Assembly (NCBI RefSeq): GCF_015667935.1
Contig: NZ_JADPET010000003.1
Coordinates: 1-50,784, forward strand
Source: Clostridium sp. 1001270J_160509_D11
GTDB lineage: Bacteria; Bacillota; Clostridia; Peptostreptococcales; Peptostreptococcaceae
Reading direction: 5' to 3'
Length of the DNA: 50,784 nucleotides
Shown: positions 40,059 to 48,755 of the stretch, one piece after another
Layout of the letters: every line of letters starts with the position of its first letter
How positions within the stretch are numbered: the stretch's first letter is position 1
The notes under the pieces: model-generated
Databases searched by the model: none
What the model was told of the DNA's origin: nothing
What the model saw: the letters and a program-made list of their open reading frames with translations, nothing else
Translations under genes and position numbers: made by a program

Positions 40059-40167
40059 AAGGAAATTATACATTATCTGGTTTGTGGATAATGTATAATT
40101 TCCAACTTATTAACTTAAGCAACGGAATCTTTGATTCGTTGGCGATATGAACGAAGTGAATTTTTTT
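40059..40167 (+). repeat. Dispersed terminator-associated repeat, copy 4 (one H, one C module), in the cbiM 5' region
   Basis: H module arms 40061-40077 and 40087-40103 with loop TGGTTTGTG, identical to copy 1. C module CAACGGAATCTTTGATTCGTTGG, tail ACGAAGTGAATTTTTTT. It starts 7 nt after the leader terminator U-run and ends 13 nt before the cbiM SD, so it forms most of the cbiM untranslated region. Confidence 0.9.
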
Positions 40168-40194
40168 AATGCTAATTTTAAGGAGATGGTATTT

Positions 40195-41244
40195 ATGCAT
40201 ATGGCAGACGCTTTATTATCACCAGCAGTTGGTGGAGTTATGTGGGTAGCTGCAGCAGGAACATTGGCTTATTCTGCAACAAAATTATCAAAAGGTGATT
40301 TAGAAGATCTAGACAACCCTAAGTCAATTAGTTTTGATAAAAAAATACCTTTAATGGGGGTACTTGGAGCATTTGTATTTGCATCACAAATGATAAACTT
40401 CACAATTCCAGGTACAGGCTCAAGTGGACATATTGGAGGCGGAATTTTATTAGCATCATTATTAGGTCCTGAGGCAGGATTTTTGACAATAGCTTCCGTA
40501 TTAGTAATTCAATGTTTATTCTTTGCTGATGGAGGACTTTTAGCTCTCGGCTGCAACATGATTAATATGGGATTTTTTGCATGCTTTATAGGATTTCCAT
40601 TTATATATAAAAAAATCTTAAAAAATGGATTTACTCCTACAAAAATCATGATTGCATCCATAATTTCAGTTGTAATTTCACTTCAACTTGGAGCATTTGG
40701 AGTAGTTTGTGAGACAATGTTATCAGGTGTAACAGAACTTCCATTTAGTACTTTTGTGATCCTAATGCAACCAATACATTTAGCAATAGGTTTAGTTGAA
40801 GGAATCTTAACAGGATGCGTACTTATATTTATTTATAATGCAAAACCAGAACTACTTATTGGATATGATGGAAGTAGTGTAAAAGAAAATGTGAGTGTTA
40901 AAAAAGTTGCTTTAGTTTTAGTAGTTGTAGCAGCTTTAATAGGTGGAGGATTATCTTTATTTGCATCAGCAAATCCTGATGGGCTTGAATGGTCAATACA
41001 AAAAGTAACAGGAAGTACTGAGTTAGATAGAAGTAATAATGTATCAAAAACACTTGAATCAGTACAAGAAAGTACAGCGTTTTTACCAGACTATGCATTT
41101 AAATCAGACGCAGAAAATACTGCAGGGACTAGTGTTTCTGGTATAGTTGGTTCAGCTATAACACTTGGACTAGCTGCATTAATTGGATTTGGTGCAAGTA
41201 AGGTTAAAAAAACTTCAGATAATAACACTAAAAAACATGCTTAG
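40195..41244 (+). CDS. cbiM: Cobalt/nickel ECF transporter component CbiM fused to a CbiN/PDGLE-like domain
   Basis: 349 aa membrane protein. The N-terminal MHMADALLSPAVGG is the metal-binding head of CbiM/NikM (Met1-His2 coordinates the ion), followed by about six membrane segments including SSGHIGGGILLASLLGPEAGF. After residue ~235 a second part has one membrane helix, the PDGLEWSI motif and a C-terminal helix, equivalent to CbiN/NikN. So M and N are one polypeptide. Start ATG 40195 is 9 nt behind AAGGAG; the frame continues upstream into the repeat but the native N-terminus must be free. Heads cbiM-cbiQ-cbiO. Co versus Ni is undecided. Confidence 0.93.
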   Translation: MHMADALLSPAVGGVMWVAAAGTLAYSATKLSKGDLEDLDNPKSISFDKKIPLMGVLGAFVFASQMINFTIPGTGSSGHIGGGILLASLLGPEAGFLTIASVLVIQCLFFADGGLLALGCNMINMGFFACFIGFPFIYKKILKNGFTPTKIMIASIISVVISLQLGAFGVVCETMLSGVTELPFSTFVILMQPIHLAIGLVEGILTGCVLIFIYNAKPELLIGYDGSSVKENVSVKKVALVLVVVAALIGGGLSLFASANPDGLEWSIQKVTGSTELDRSNNVSKTLESVQESTAFLPDYAFKSDAENTAGTSVSGIVGSAITLGLAALIGFGASKVKKTSDNNTKKHA

Positions 41245-41267
41245 TAAAATATAAGGAGATGCTTTAA

Positions 41268-42077
41268 ATGTCTAGTTTGAGTGAGTCTATATATAAATTG
41301 AATAAAATTGATGATTTGGGAAAACAAAAGAGTATTATACATGGCATAAACCCTGTTGCAAAACTAATAATAACTATATTATACATAGTATTTGTAGTGT
41401 CTTTTCCAAAATACAATATTTCAGGATTGCTTCCATTTATAATTTACCCAATACTGATAATATATTTAGCTGATATACCTCTAAAATTAGTTCTTAAAGC
41501 ATCTCTTATAGGTTTACCAATCATAACAGGATTAGGCGTTTTTAACTTAATCTTTGAAAGAACAGTAGCATTTTATTTTGGAATCGTTCCTATAACATTA
41601 GGGGCGATTTCGCTTATATCATTATTTATAAAAGGGATGCTCACTATTACTGCGGGTATTTTGCTTATTTGCACAACCGGAATAGAAGGTCTTGCAAAAT
41701 CTCTTAGAGATATAAAAGTACCAAAAGTTTTTACAAATCAAATAGTGTTTATGTACAGATATATATTTGTGCTTATAGAGTCAGTTAGTGAAGTATATAA
41801 TGCATATATGTTAAGAGCTCCAAACCAAAAGGGAATAAACTGTAGACTATGGGGTTCGCTTTTAGGTCATCTATTACTTAGAAGTTTTTCGAGAGCAGAT
41901 AGAATATACAACGCTATGATTTTGAGAGGGTTTGATGGAGAATATGTTACATTTACTAATGAAAAAATGCTACTAAAAGATTATTTATATATGTTATTTT
42001 GGATTTTATTTTTTATAATAATTAAATTTATAAATATACCGCTATTTATAGGAAATTTAGTTGTAGGAATTTTATAA
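41268..42077 (+). CDS. cbiQ: ECF transporter transmembrane coupling component CbiQ
   Basis: 269 aa T component that couples ATP hydrolysis to the S component. About five membrane segments; the two coupling helices carry the Ala-Arg-Gly-type motifs, seen as MLRAPNQKG near residue 182 and MILRGFDGEY near 216. KIIHGINPVAKLIITI near the N-terminus is typical of CbiQ. ATG follows AAGGAG. It is 23 nt after cbiM and 25 nt before cbiO. Confidence 0.94.
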   Translation: MSSLSESIYKLNKIDDLGKQKSIIHGINPVAKLIITILYIVFVVSFPKYNISGLLPFIIYPILIIYLADIPLKLVLKASLIGLPIITGLGVFNLIFERTVAFYFGIVPITLGAISLISLFIKGMLTITAGILLICTTGIEGLAKSLRDIKVPKVFTNQIVFMYRYIFVLIESVSEVYNAYMLRAPNQKGINCRLWGSLLGHLLLRSFSRADRIYNAMILRGFDGEYVTFTNEKMLLKDYLYMLFWILFFIIIKFINIPLFIGNLVVGIL

Positions 42078-42102
42078 ATAATTTAGACAGGGAGTATAGA
42101 CA

Positions 42103-42858
42103 ATGAGAGATATTAGTATTCAAATTAAAAATTTATATTATAAATATCCAGATGGTTATGAAGCATTAAAACATATAGATTTAACTTTATATAAAGGTGA
42201 ATCGCTTGGTATTGTGGGACCAAATGGAGCAGGAAAATCCACTTTATTACTTCAACTAACTGGGATAAATAGACCCTCAAGTGGAAAAATAGAAATTAAT
42301 TCATTGGAAGTAAATAAAAAAAATCTATCGCAAATTAGAAAAGATATTGGATTTGTATTTCAAAATCCAGAAGATCAACTTTTTACAACAAGTATATACG
42401 AAGATGTAGCTTTTGGCCCTAAAAATTATAAATTGAGCAGAGAAGAAGTGGATAAAAGAGTTACAGAGTCACTAAAAAAGGTCGGAATATTAGAATTAAA
42501 AAATAGGGCTCCATATAGATTATCAGGAGGACAAAAAAACTTAGCCGCTATTGCAACCGCTATATCAATGAACCCATCAATACTTATAATGGATGAGCCA
42601 ACCTCTGCACTAGACCCAAAAGCGAGAAGAAATTTAATAAACCTTTTAAATAGTTTTGATTATACAAAAGTAATAGCTAGTCATGATTTGGACATGATAT
42701 TAGATACTTGTGATAGAACAGTTGTATTAAAAGAGGGGCAAATATTTGCTGATGGAAATACACAAGATATACTACTAGATAATGATTTAATGCAAGAGTG
42801 TGATTTAGAATTGCCGCTATCGTGCCAAAAGAGAAGGTTTAATTGTAAAATTAAATAA
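42103..42858 (+). CDS. cbiO: ECF transporter ATPase CbiO
   Basis: 251 aa ABC ATPase. Walker A GPNGAGKST near residue 39, Q-loop FQNPEDQLF near 86, signature RLSGGQKNLAAIA near 142 (second position unusual: GGQKNLA in place of GGQKRVA), Walker B ILIMDEP near 163, H-loop ASHDLD near 195. Length matches a single-domain CbiO, used as a homodimer. The conserved Arg after GGQK is replaced by Asn, a small oddity. Third gene of the operon; MTase gene follows after 27 nt. Confidence 0.95.
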   Translation: MRDISIQIKNLYYKYPDGYEALKHIDLTLYKGESLGIVGPNGAGKSTLLLQLTGINRPSSGKIEINSLEVNKKNLSQIRKDIGFVFQNPEDQLFTTSIYEDVAFGPKNYKLSREEVDKRVTESLKKVGILELKNRAPYRLSGGQKNLAAIATAISMNPSILIMDEPTSALDPKARRNLINLLNSFDYTKVIASHDLDMILDTCDRTVVLKEGQIFADGNTQDILLDNDLMQECDLELPLSCQKRRFNCKIK

Positions 42859-42885
42859 TTATTAACATATAAAAGGAGGGCGATT

Positions 42886-43473
42886 ATGAGCCAAGTAAGC
42901 TTTTTTAATTCAATAGCTAAAGATTGGGATAATATTAGTAAAGTAGATGAATCAAAAATAAATTATCTTTTATCACAAATTGATATACAAGAAAATGATA
43001 CTATTTTAGATATAGGAACTGGAACAGGTGTACTTATTCCATTTTTATCTAAGTTAAATTCAAAAGGAAATATAAAGGCAGTAGATATGTCATGTAATAT
43101 GCTCGATATAGCAAGAAAAAAATTCAAAGATATAGATAATGTAGAATTTGCTTTATTAAATATTGAAAAGGATGAATTAGATGAAAAATTTAATAAAATA
43201 ATACTTTACTCTATGTTTCCACATTTAGAAAATAAAACGAATACAATAAAAAAATTAATACAGAATAACTTATTAGAAGGTGGAAAACTTATTATAGCAC
43301 ATTCAGATAGTAGAGAATATTTAAATAATATGCATAAAAATAAAGATAAAATAGTTAGTGAATCTAGACTTATTGATATAAATGATCAAAAGAAGATATT
43401 TGAAGATGTGGGATTGAAAGTAGAAGCAGCTTTTGAAGATGACAATATTTATTATATAGTTTTAAAAAAATAA
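42886..43473 (+). CDS. Class I SAM-dependent methyltransferase linked to the cobalt/nickel transporter
   Basis: 195 aa. SAM-binding motif I ILDIGTGTGVLIPFL near residue 40, motif II AVDMSCNMLDIARKKF near 66, and VEFALLNIEKDELDEKF with the post-motif acid near 88. It fits the Methyltransf_11/25 group. N-terminal FFNSIAKDWDNI resembles MTases that act on small molecules or metal-dependent substrates. The substrate is unknown. ATG is behind AAGGAGGG, 27 nt after cbiO, and the S-component gene follows after 27 nt, so cotranscription is likely. Confidence 0.85.
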   Translation: MSQVSFFNSIAKDWDNISKVDESKINYLLSQIDIQENDTILDIGTGTGVLIPFLSKLNSKGNIKAVDMSCNMLDIARKKFKDIDNVEFALLNIEKDELDEKFNKIILYSMFPHLENKTNTIKKLIQNNLLEGGKLIIAHSDSREYLNNMHKNKDKIVSESRLIDINDQKKIFEDVGLKVEAAFEDDNIYYIVLKK

Positions 43474-43500
43474 ATAGAAAATTTTAAGGGGGAAATACTT

Positions 43501-44037
43501 ATGAATCAAAAAACTATAGGAACAAAACAATTAATTTTATCGGGATTATTTATAGCATTTGGCATTATACTACCGATGTGCTTTCATGTATTTAATATGG
43601 GTGGGTCTATATTTTTACCAATGCATATACCTGTATTAATATCTGGATTTTTACTTGGACCAATTTGTGGTGCTATTGTTGGAGTTATAACGCCAATATT
43701 AAGCAGTTTTTTAACTGGTATGCCACCAGTTTTACCAACAATGCCTATAATGGCTTTAGAACTTTGTGGTTATGGTATTGTTTCTGGAATTCTATTTTCT
43801 AAAACAAATAAAATTTATATATCACTTATTTTAGCAATGATTGTAGGGCGAATTTTTGCATTATTTGGGGCTTTTTTAGCATCACTTACATTTGCACCAG
43901 ATATAAACCCTATAATGTATATTGTAACAGGAGTTACAACAGCAGTTCCTGGAATGATAATTCAACTGATATTTATACCTATTTTGGTTAAGTTTTTAGT
44001 ATCAAATCCTGAAATACGTAAATCTTTAGCGTCTTAA
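43501..44037 (+). CDS. ECF transporter substrate-capture (S) component-like membrane protein
   Basis: 178 aa with five to six hydrophobic segments. N-terminal TKQLILSGLFIAFGIILPM and LPMHIPVLISGFLLGPICGAIVGVITPILSSFLTG resemble the ECF S-component fold, in which helix 1 docks on the T component. The vitamin or metabolite bound cannot be read. No private ATPase or T protein adjoins it; the nearest are CbiQ and CbiO in the same operon. ATG is 9 nt from AAGGGGG. Placed between MTase and aspartoacylase-like genes. Confidence 0.8.
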   Translation: MNQKTIGTKQLILSGLFIAFGIILPMCFHVFNMGGSIFLPMHIPVLISGFLLGPICGAIVGVITPILSSFLTGMPPVLPTMPIMALELCGYGIVSGILFSKTNKIYISLILAMIVGRIFALFGAFLASLTFAPDINPIMYIVTGVTTAVPGMIIQLIFIPILVKFLVSNPEIRKSLAS

Positions 44038-44121
44038 GAAGAAATTTTGAAAGAATACTATTATTAATAGGGAAAAAGAGGCAGTATGTTTATGTAGTTG
44101 CATAAAAGGAGGTTTAATTAA

Positions 44122-45099
44122 TTGAAAAATAAAGTTTGGGATTTGTTGGGATATAAAGTTGATATAGGAGAAAAAATTTGCTTTACAATACATCCATATG
44201 ATGAAAAGTATGATATACCAGTTACTGTGATAAATGGGATAAATTCTGGTAAAACAATTGTTGTAAGTGCTGGTATTCATTCAGGGGAATACCCAGGAGT
44301 TGCAGCTTGTGGCATACTTTCAGAACAAATAGATCCTTTAAAGGTAAATGGACGTATTATAATTTTGCACTGTATAAATACTAAGGGATTTTTTTCGAAA
44401 CATGAAAGATTTATGCCAGAAGATGGCGGTAATATGAATGGTATTTTTCCAGGAGATAAAGAAGGAACAATTAGTAAAAAATTAGCTGCATTTCTTGAAG
44501 AAAATATTATGAGTGAAGCAGATTTTATAGTAGACCTTCATAGTGGTGGAGGTGAAGAACTTTTGTTACCATGTCTTTTCTTTCCTGTTGCAGCGAGTGA
44601 AGAGGTAAATGAAATATCATTAGAAGTGGCAAAGGCGACAACAATTAACCATTTAATTGCATCGACAGCAAAGGATGGATTTTATAGCTATGCAACAACT
44701 AAAGGTATTCCAGCTATATTACTTGAAAGGGGAGCTTTTAATAAATGCGATAGAATTGATTATGAATCTTATGTTGAAGATGTTTACTTAATTTTAGATT
44801 ATTTTAAAGTTATAGATAAAAAAGAAAAAAAGTCATTAGGAGTGAAATTTATTTGGAGAAAAACAGAGTATATGACATGTAAACAAACAGGACTTTGGTA
44901 TTCAGATATAGAAGCTGGTATGATACTAAAAAAAAATGATTTAATAGGGTGTGTTAAAGATTTTTATGGAAATCTTTTAGGCGAGTATAGAGTTACTGAA
45001 GATTGTAGAGTTATGTATAATCATGCTGGATTGATGATACAAAAAGATGGCGTTATAGGAGCTTTTGGAGATTTAAGACATGTTGAGATAATTGATTAA
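44122..45099 (+). CDS. Succinylglutamate desuccinylase/aspartoacylase-family metallohydrolase
   Basis: 325 aa M14-type zinc amidohydrolase. Zinc ligands in AGIHSGEYPG (His and Glu near 53-56) and in DLHSGGGEELL (His near 141); LLERGAFNKCD contains the likely catalytic Glu near 210. C-terminal beta domain after ~240 is of the AspA/AstE-like kind. It would hydrolyse an N-acyl amino acid or similar amide; the true substrate is unknown. Start is TTG at 44122, 9 nt behind a strong AAAGGAGG; no ATG in frame fits. Last gene of the cbi operon, followed by a hairpin at 45147. Confidence 0.85.
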   Translation: MKNKVWDLLGYKVDIGEKICFTIHPYDEKYDIPVTVINGINSGKTIVVSAGIHSGEYPGVAACGILSEQIDPLKVNGRIIILHCINTKGFFSKHERFMPEDGGNMNGIFPGDKEGTISKKLAAFLEENIMSEADFIVDLHSGGGEELLLPCLFFPVAASEEVNEISLEVAKATTINHLIASTAKDGFYSYATTKGIPAILLERGAFNKCDRIDYESYVEDVYLILDYFKVIDKKEKKSLGVKFIWRKTEYMTCKQTGLWYSDIEAGMILKKNDLIGCVKDFYGNLLGEYRVTEDCRVMYNHAGLMIQKDGVIGAFGDLRHVEIID

Positions 45100-45146
45100 T
45101 ACTATTTAATGTTAACGTTAGTATTATATTTAAATATAATAAAAAT

Positions 45147-45165
45147 AGCCACTTTTAAAGTGGCT
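45147..45165. terminator. Hairpin between the convergent cbi and nik-like operons
   Basis: AGCCACT / AGTGGCT stem with TTTAA loop; A5 on the left and a broken U-run (TTAAATATTTATT) on the right. Probably a moderate bidirectional terminator. Confidence 0.6.
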
Positions 45166-45219
45166 TAAATATTTATTGAATATAATATAAAGTGATTATT
45201 ATCATACTTATAAAATAGG

Positions 45220-46143
45220 TTATTTGTTATACATATGACATCTAACTCTTCTGTCTCCAATCTCCTTAATTTCAGGATTACAAGAATTACAAATTTCTAT
45301 TCTATCTGGACACATTTCTTTAAATTTACATCCACCTGAATGTTGAAGCTTTTCATAATTTATATCTTTATTTTCATCAATATTATCTATCGTCATTATG
45401 CATGAAAGAAGAAGCTTTGTGTAAGGATGCATTGGGTTTTCAAATATATCTTCTGCATTTCCGCTTTCAACTTCGTTACCTTTATACATAACTAAAATTC
45501 TATCACATAAATATTTTGCTAAAATCAAATCATGAGTTATAAATATATAGGACATGTCCAATTTTTCTTTTAGTTCAACTAGTAGTTCGATAATTTGAGC
45601 TTGAACAGAAACATCAAGAGCACTAGTAATTTCATCACAAATTAATAGCTGTGGTTTTAAGATTATTGAACGAGCTATAGCAGCTCTTTGACATTCACCG
45701 CCGCTAATTTTGTTTATATGTCTATTTTTGTATTCTGACTTTAGTCCAACTAAGTTTAATGCTTCATCTACTTGGTTATTAATTTGATGTTTATTTAATC
45801 CTAAAGTGTATTTTAATCCAGCACTAATACTAGTTTTTAGTTTTTTTCGTGGATTAAAAGAATCAATAGGATTTTGAAAGATCATCTGAATATCTTTTCT
45901 TGTTTTTCTAAGTTCAGATCTATTCATAGTAACTAAATCTTTTCCTAAAAAGTTAATTTCTCCACTATCAGGTTCTACAAGCTTAACTAGCATTTTTGCA
46001 ATTGTACTTTTACCACTACCACTTTCACCTACGATTCCAAGACATTCCTTTCTACCTAATTGAAAGTTTATGTTGTCAACAGCAGTAAAAACAGAATTAT
46101 TTTTATTAAAGGTTTTTGTAAGATTTTTTACATCTAATATCAT
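45220..46143 (-). CDS. Nickel/peptide-type ABC importer ATPase (DppF/NikE-like)
   Basis: 307 aa. Walker A GESGSGKST near residue 39, Q-loop IFQNPIDSFNPRKK near 90, signature KISGGECQRAAIA near 145, Walker B LLICDEITSALD near 166, H-loop FITHD near 199. The C-terminal oligopeptide/dipeptide extension contains four cysteines (KFKEMCPDRIEICNSCNPEI...RCHMY), which may bind an Fe-S cluster as in related ATPases. Start ATG overlaps the stop of the upstream ATPase gene by 4 nt (ATGA). Last gene of the five-gene minus operon. Confidence 0.92.
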   Translation of the reverse strand: MILDVKNLTKTFNKNNSVFTAVDNINFQLGRKECLGIVGESGSGKSTIAKMLVKLVEPDSGEINFLGKDLVTMNRSELRKTRKDIQMIFQNPIDSFNPRKKLKTSISAGLKYTLGLNKHQINNQVDEALNLVGLKSEYKNRHINKISGGECQRAAIARSIILKPQLLICDEITSALDVSVQAQIIELLVELKEKLDMSYIFITHDLILAKYLCDRILVMYKGNEVESGNAEDIFENPMHPYTKLLLSCIMTIDNIDENKDINYEKLQHSGGCKFKEMCPDRIEICNSCNPEIKEIGDRRVRCHMYNK

Positions 46144-47099
46144 AGCACTTCTCCAAGATAAATATTATTTTCAACCTCTGTATATTTTAAACAAGATGTA
46201 AAATGTCCATTTGAAGTTTCTTTTAGTTCTGGTTTTGTCGTTTTACATTTTATATCACATATTTTACATCTATCATAGAAAGGACAACCTTCTATTACAG
46301 AACCAAATTCGGGTATTTTACCATCGATACCTTTTGGAGTCTCTCCATTTAATGTTGGAATGGATTTTAATAATTCAATAGTATACTGATGTTGAGGATT
46401 TTTTAAAATTTCTATTTTAGGACCAATTTCAAGTAGATGACCATAATACATAACCCCTATTGTATCTGAAATATTAGCGACAATACCCATATTATGTGTA
46501 ACCATTATAATACTTGTATCAAAATTGTTTCTAAGTTCTTTTAGAGTTTGAACAACCTGTGCTTGAACTGTAACATCTAATGCTGATGTAGGTTCATCTG
46601 CTAATATCAGTTTTGGCTTATTTATCATAGCAAGTCCAAGGGATACCCTTTGATTAATACCACCACTAAGCTCAAAAGGATAGTTTTTTAATATTCTTTC
46701 AGCATCTTCAAGATGTAGATTTTTAAGTAAGTTTACAATGTCTTTATGCTTTTGTTTTTTACTTGTTTTATTATGTTTCATAATTTCAAGAAATTGATTT
46801 TCTATTTTAGTAATAGGGTCTAGGAATAATGTGGCTTGTTGAAAGACCATAGAAATATCTTTTCCATATATATTTTGATTTTCGTTTTTTAATAGATTTT
46901 TGTCTTCAAACGTGATACTACCGCTATCTACTTTTCCGTCATTTCCTAAAATATTCATAATAGCTTTAAGAACAGTACTTTTACCACTACCACTTTCACC
47001 GACTATTCCTAATATTTCACCTTTATTTATTTTTAAAGAAACATCCCTTACAATAGGGACACTATCGTAAGAGATGTTTAAATTATTTATTTTAAGCAA
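46140..47099 (-). CDS. Nickel/peptide-type ABC importer ATPase (DppD/NikD-like)
   Basis: 319 aa. Walker A GESGSGKST near residue 37, signature ELSGGINQRVSLG near 144, Walker B LILADEPTSALD near 165, H-loop MVTHN near 198; C-terminal cysteine-rich tail (GCPFYDRCKICDIKCKTTKPE) as in DppD/OppD. The start is TTG (47099-47097) with AGGAGTGA 5-7 nt upstream; no closer ATG is available. Pairs with the ATPase downstream as a heterodimer. Confidence 0.92.
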   Translation of the reverse strand: MLKINNLNISYDSVPIVRDVSLKINKGEILGIVGESGSGKSTVLKAIMNILGNDGKVDSGSITFEDKNLLKNENQNIYGKDISMVFQQATLFLDPITKIENQFLEIMKHNKTSKKQKHKDIVNLLKNLHLEDAERILKNYPFELSGGINQRVSLGLAMINKPKLILADEPTSALDVTVQAQVVQTLKELRNNFDTSIIMVTHNMGIVANISDTIGVMYYGHLLEIGPKIEILKNPQHQYTIELLKSIPTLNGETPKGIDGKIPEFGSVIEGCPFYDRCKICDIKCKTTKPELKETSNGHFTSCLKYTEVENNIYLGEVL

Positions 47100-47109
47100 A
47101 TTATCACTC

Positions 47110-48660
47110 CTATTCTTGTATATCTACATTAGCATCAAGTAAGTAGTATTCAGATGGATTTGCTACACAATTTTTAACTTTTTTATTCATAACGTATGTA
47201 TAATTAGCATGACCTATAGCTATATATCCATAATCATCCATTACTTTATCAACTATATCACTAGCTAGTTCATCACGTTTTTTAGTATCGAATTCAGAAT
47301 CAAGTTCTTTTGTTAAAGTGTCAACTTCGCTATTGCTATATTTTCCGTAGTTACTACTTCCGCTAGAAGCAAATGCTATATCTATAAAGTATTGAGGATC
47401 ACCAGTTGGAAGCATAGTGAAGCTCCATAAAGATATATCGAAGTTACCATTTTTACATTCATCCATCATATTATCAACTATTTGAACATTTAACTCTACA
47501 CCTATTTCAGCAAGTTGTGATTTTAAAGCCTCACTAAAAGTAGGTAATTCAGCTTTTGTAGAGTAAGTTATTAATTTTAGAGATAATTTTTCACCATCTT
47601 TTTCTAATATTCCATCATTATCAGTGTCTTTATATCCTGCATCTTTTAATAATTTTTTAGCTTTTTCTACATTAAATTCATACCCTGAACCACAGTAAGA
47701 AACATAAGTTGGATATAAACCTTTAGCAGCAGTAGAACCACCATTATTTAAAGTTTCATTGTATTTATCTCTATCTATACATAAACTTATAGCTTCACGA
47801 ACATTTTTATCTTGGATAAACTTATTACTGTAGTTTAAAAATAACATTTGAGCTCTAGAACCTGCGTTACTAGATATAGTATAGTTATCGTCGTTTTTAT
47901 AATCATCTAAGCTAGTATTTGGCATACTTACAGCAACATCAACTTCACCAGATTTAGTAGCCATATCAAGAGCACTTGTATCAGCTAAAACTTTAAATGT
48001 AGCAGAATCTAATTTTACATCCCCATTCCAGTAATTTTCATTTTTAGCTACATCAAATTGAGTTTTTTCTTTGTAACCAGTTGCAACAAATGGACCAGTA
48101 CATATTGGATTTGTATCACTATTTTCTTTATCACTTACATCTACTATTATTCCCATTGGTTCGCATAGACTGGCAGGTAAGCCAGGATTAGCATCTTTAG
48201 TTTTTATAGTAAGTGTTAAGTCATCAGCTTCTATAGTATCTACATTATAAAGTTCTACTGCACGTTCATTTACCTTTAGAGTGTCTTCTAAAGATGCTTT
48301 AACAGCCTTAGCGTCAACTTTATTACCATTAGAGAATGTAATACCATCTTTTAATTTAAACACCCAAGTTGTATTATCCGTACTTTCATATGTATCTACT
48401 AAAAATGGAGTTACATTTAATTTATCATCTGATTTGAAAAGTGTTTCTCCGATACCATATCTACTAACATACCAACCATTCCAGTCTTGGTGAGGATTTA
48501 GATTGTTAGGTGATTGAGTATCAGCAAATACTAGAGATTTTGCTGAATTATTTCCTGAATTTCCTCCCGAAGAAGAGTTACTAGTGCTGCTGCATCCTGT
48601 TAAAACTCCTAGCGACATAATCAATGCGCTTGATACAGCTATTAATTTTTTTAATTTCAT
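47110..48660 (-). CDS. Extracellular solute-binding lipoprotein, nickel/oligopeptide family
   Basis: 516 aa lipoprotein: MKLKKL, hydrophobic stretch, lipobox LTGC with Cys23, then a Ser/Asn/Gly-rich linker (24-40). The mature part matches family 5 solute-binding proteins (NikA/DppA/OppA-like): PNNLNPHQDWNGWYVSRYGIGETLF near 52, VFKLKDGITFSNGNKVDAKAV near 95, TGPFVATGYKEKTQFDVAKNENYW near 187. Homologues are often annotated as nickel-binding; nickel-chelate, peptide or metallophore are all possible. ATG is 9 nt behind GGGGG. Separated from the permeases by 90 nt with a hairpin. Confidence 0.9.
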   Translation of the reverse strand: MKLKKLIAVSSALIMSLGVLTGCSSTSNSSSGGNSGNNSAKSLVFADTQSPNNLNPHQDWNGWYVSRYGIGETLFKSDDKLNVTPFLVDTYESTDNTTWVFKLKDGITFSNGNKVDAKAVKASLEDTLKVNERAVELYNVDTIEADDLTLTIKTKDANPGLPASLCEPMGIIVDVSDKENSDTNPICTGPFVATGYKEKTQFDVAKNENYWNGDVKLDSATFKVLADTSALDMATKSGEVDVAVSMPNTSLDDYKNDDNYTISSNAGSRAQMLFLNYSNKFIQDKNVREAISLCIDRDKYNETLNNGGSTAAKGLYPTYVSYCGSGYEFNVEKAKKLLKDAGYKDTDNDGILEKDGEKLSLKLITYSTKAELPTFSEALKSQLAEIGVELNVQIVDNMMDECKNGNFDISLWSFTMLPTGDPQYFIDIAFASSGSSNYGKYSNSEVDTLTKELDSEFDTKKRDELASDIVDKVMDDYGYIAIGHANYTYVMNKKVKNCVANPSEYYLLDANVDIQE

Positions 48661-48721
48661 TGTGAAATTACCCCCTAAATATATATTTTTTATTTAAAAT
48701 TTAAAAATTTTATACTGTTTT

Positions 48722-48755
48722 AATAAGCATCTAACTAAAGTAAAAAATGCTTATT
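48722..48755 (-). other. Hairpin at the end of the second permease gene
   Basis: AATAAGCAT / ATGCTTATT 9-bp stem with a 16-nt loop; it includes the permease stop codon and lacks a U-run. Likely an mRNA-stability or processing element raising the level of the binding-protein message. Confidence 0.4.

Noticed and set aside
40147-40194. Longer CbiM beginning inside the repeat
   Set aside because: CbiM needs a free Met-His N-terminus for metal binding, and a good SD precedes ATG 40195.
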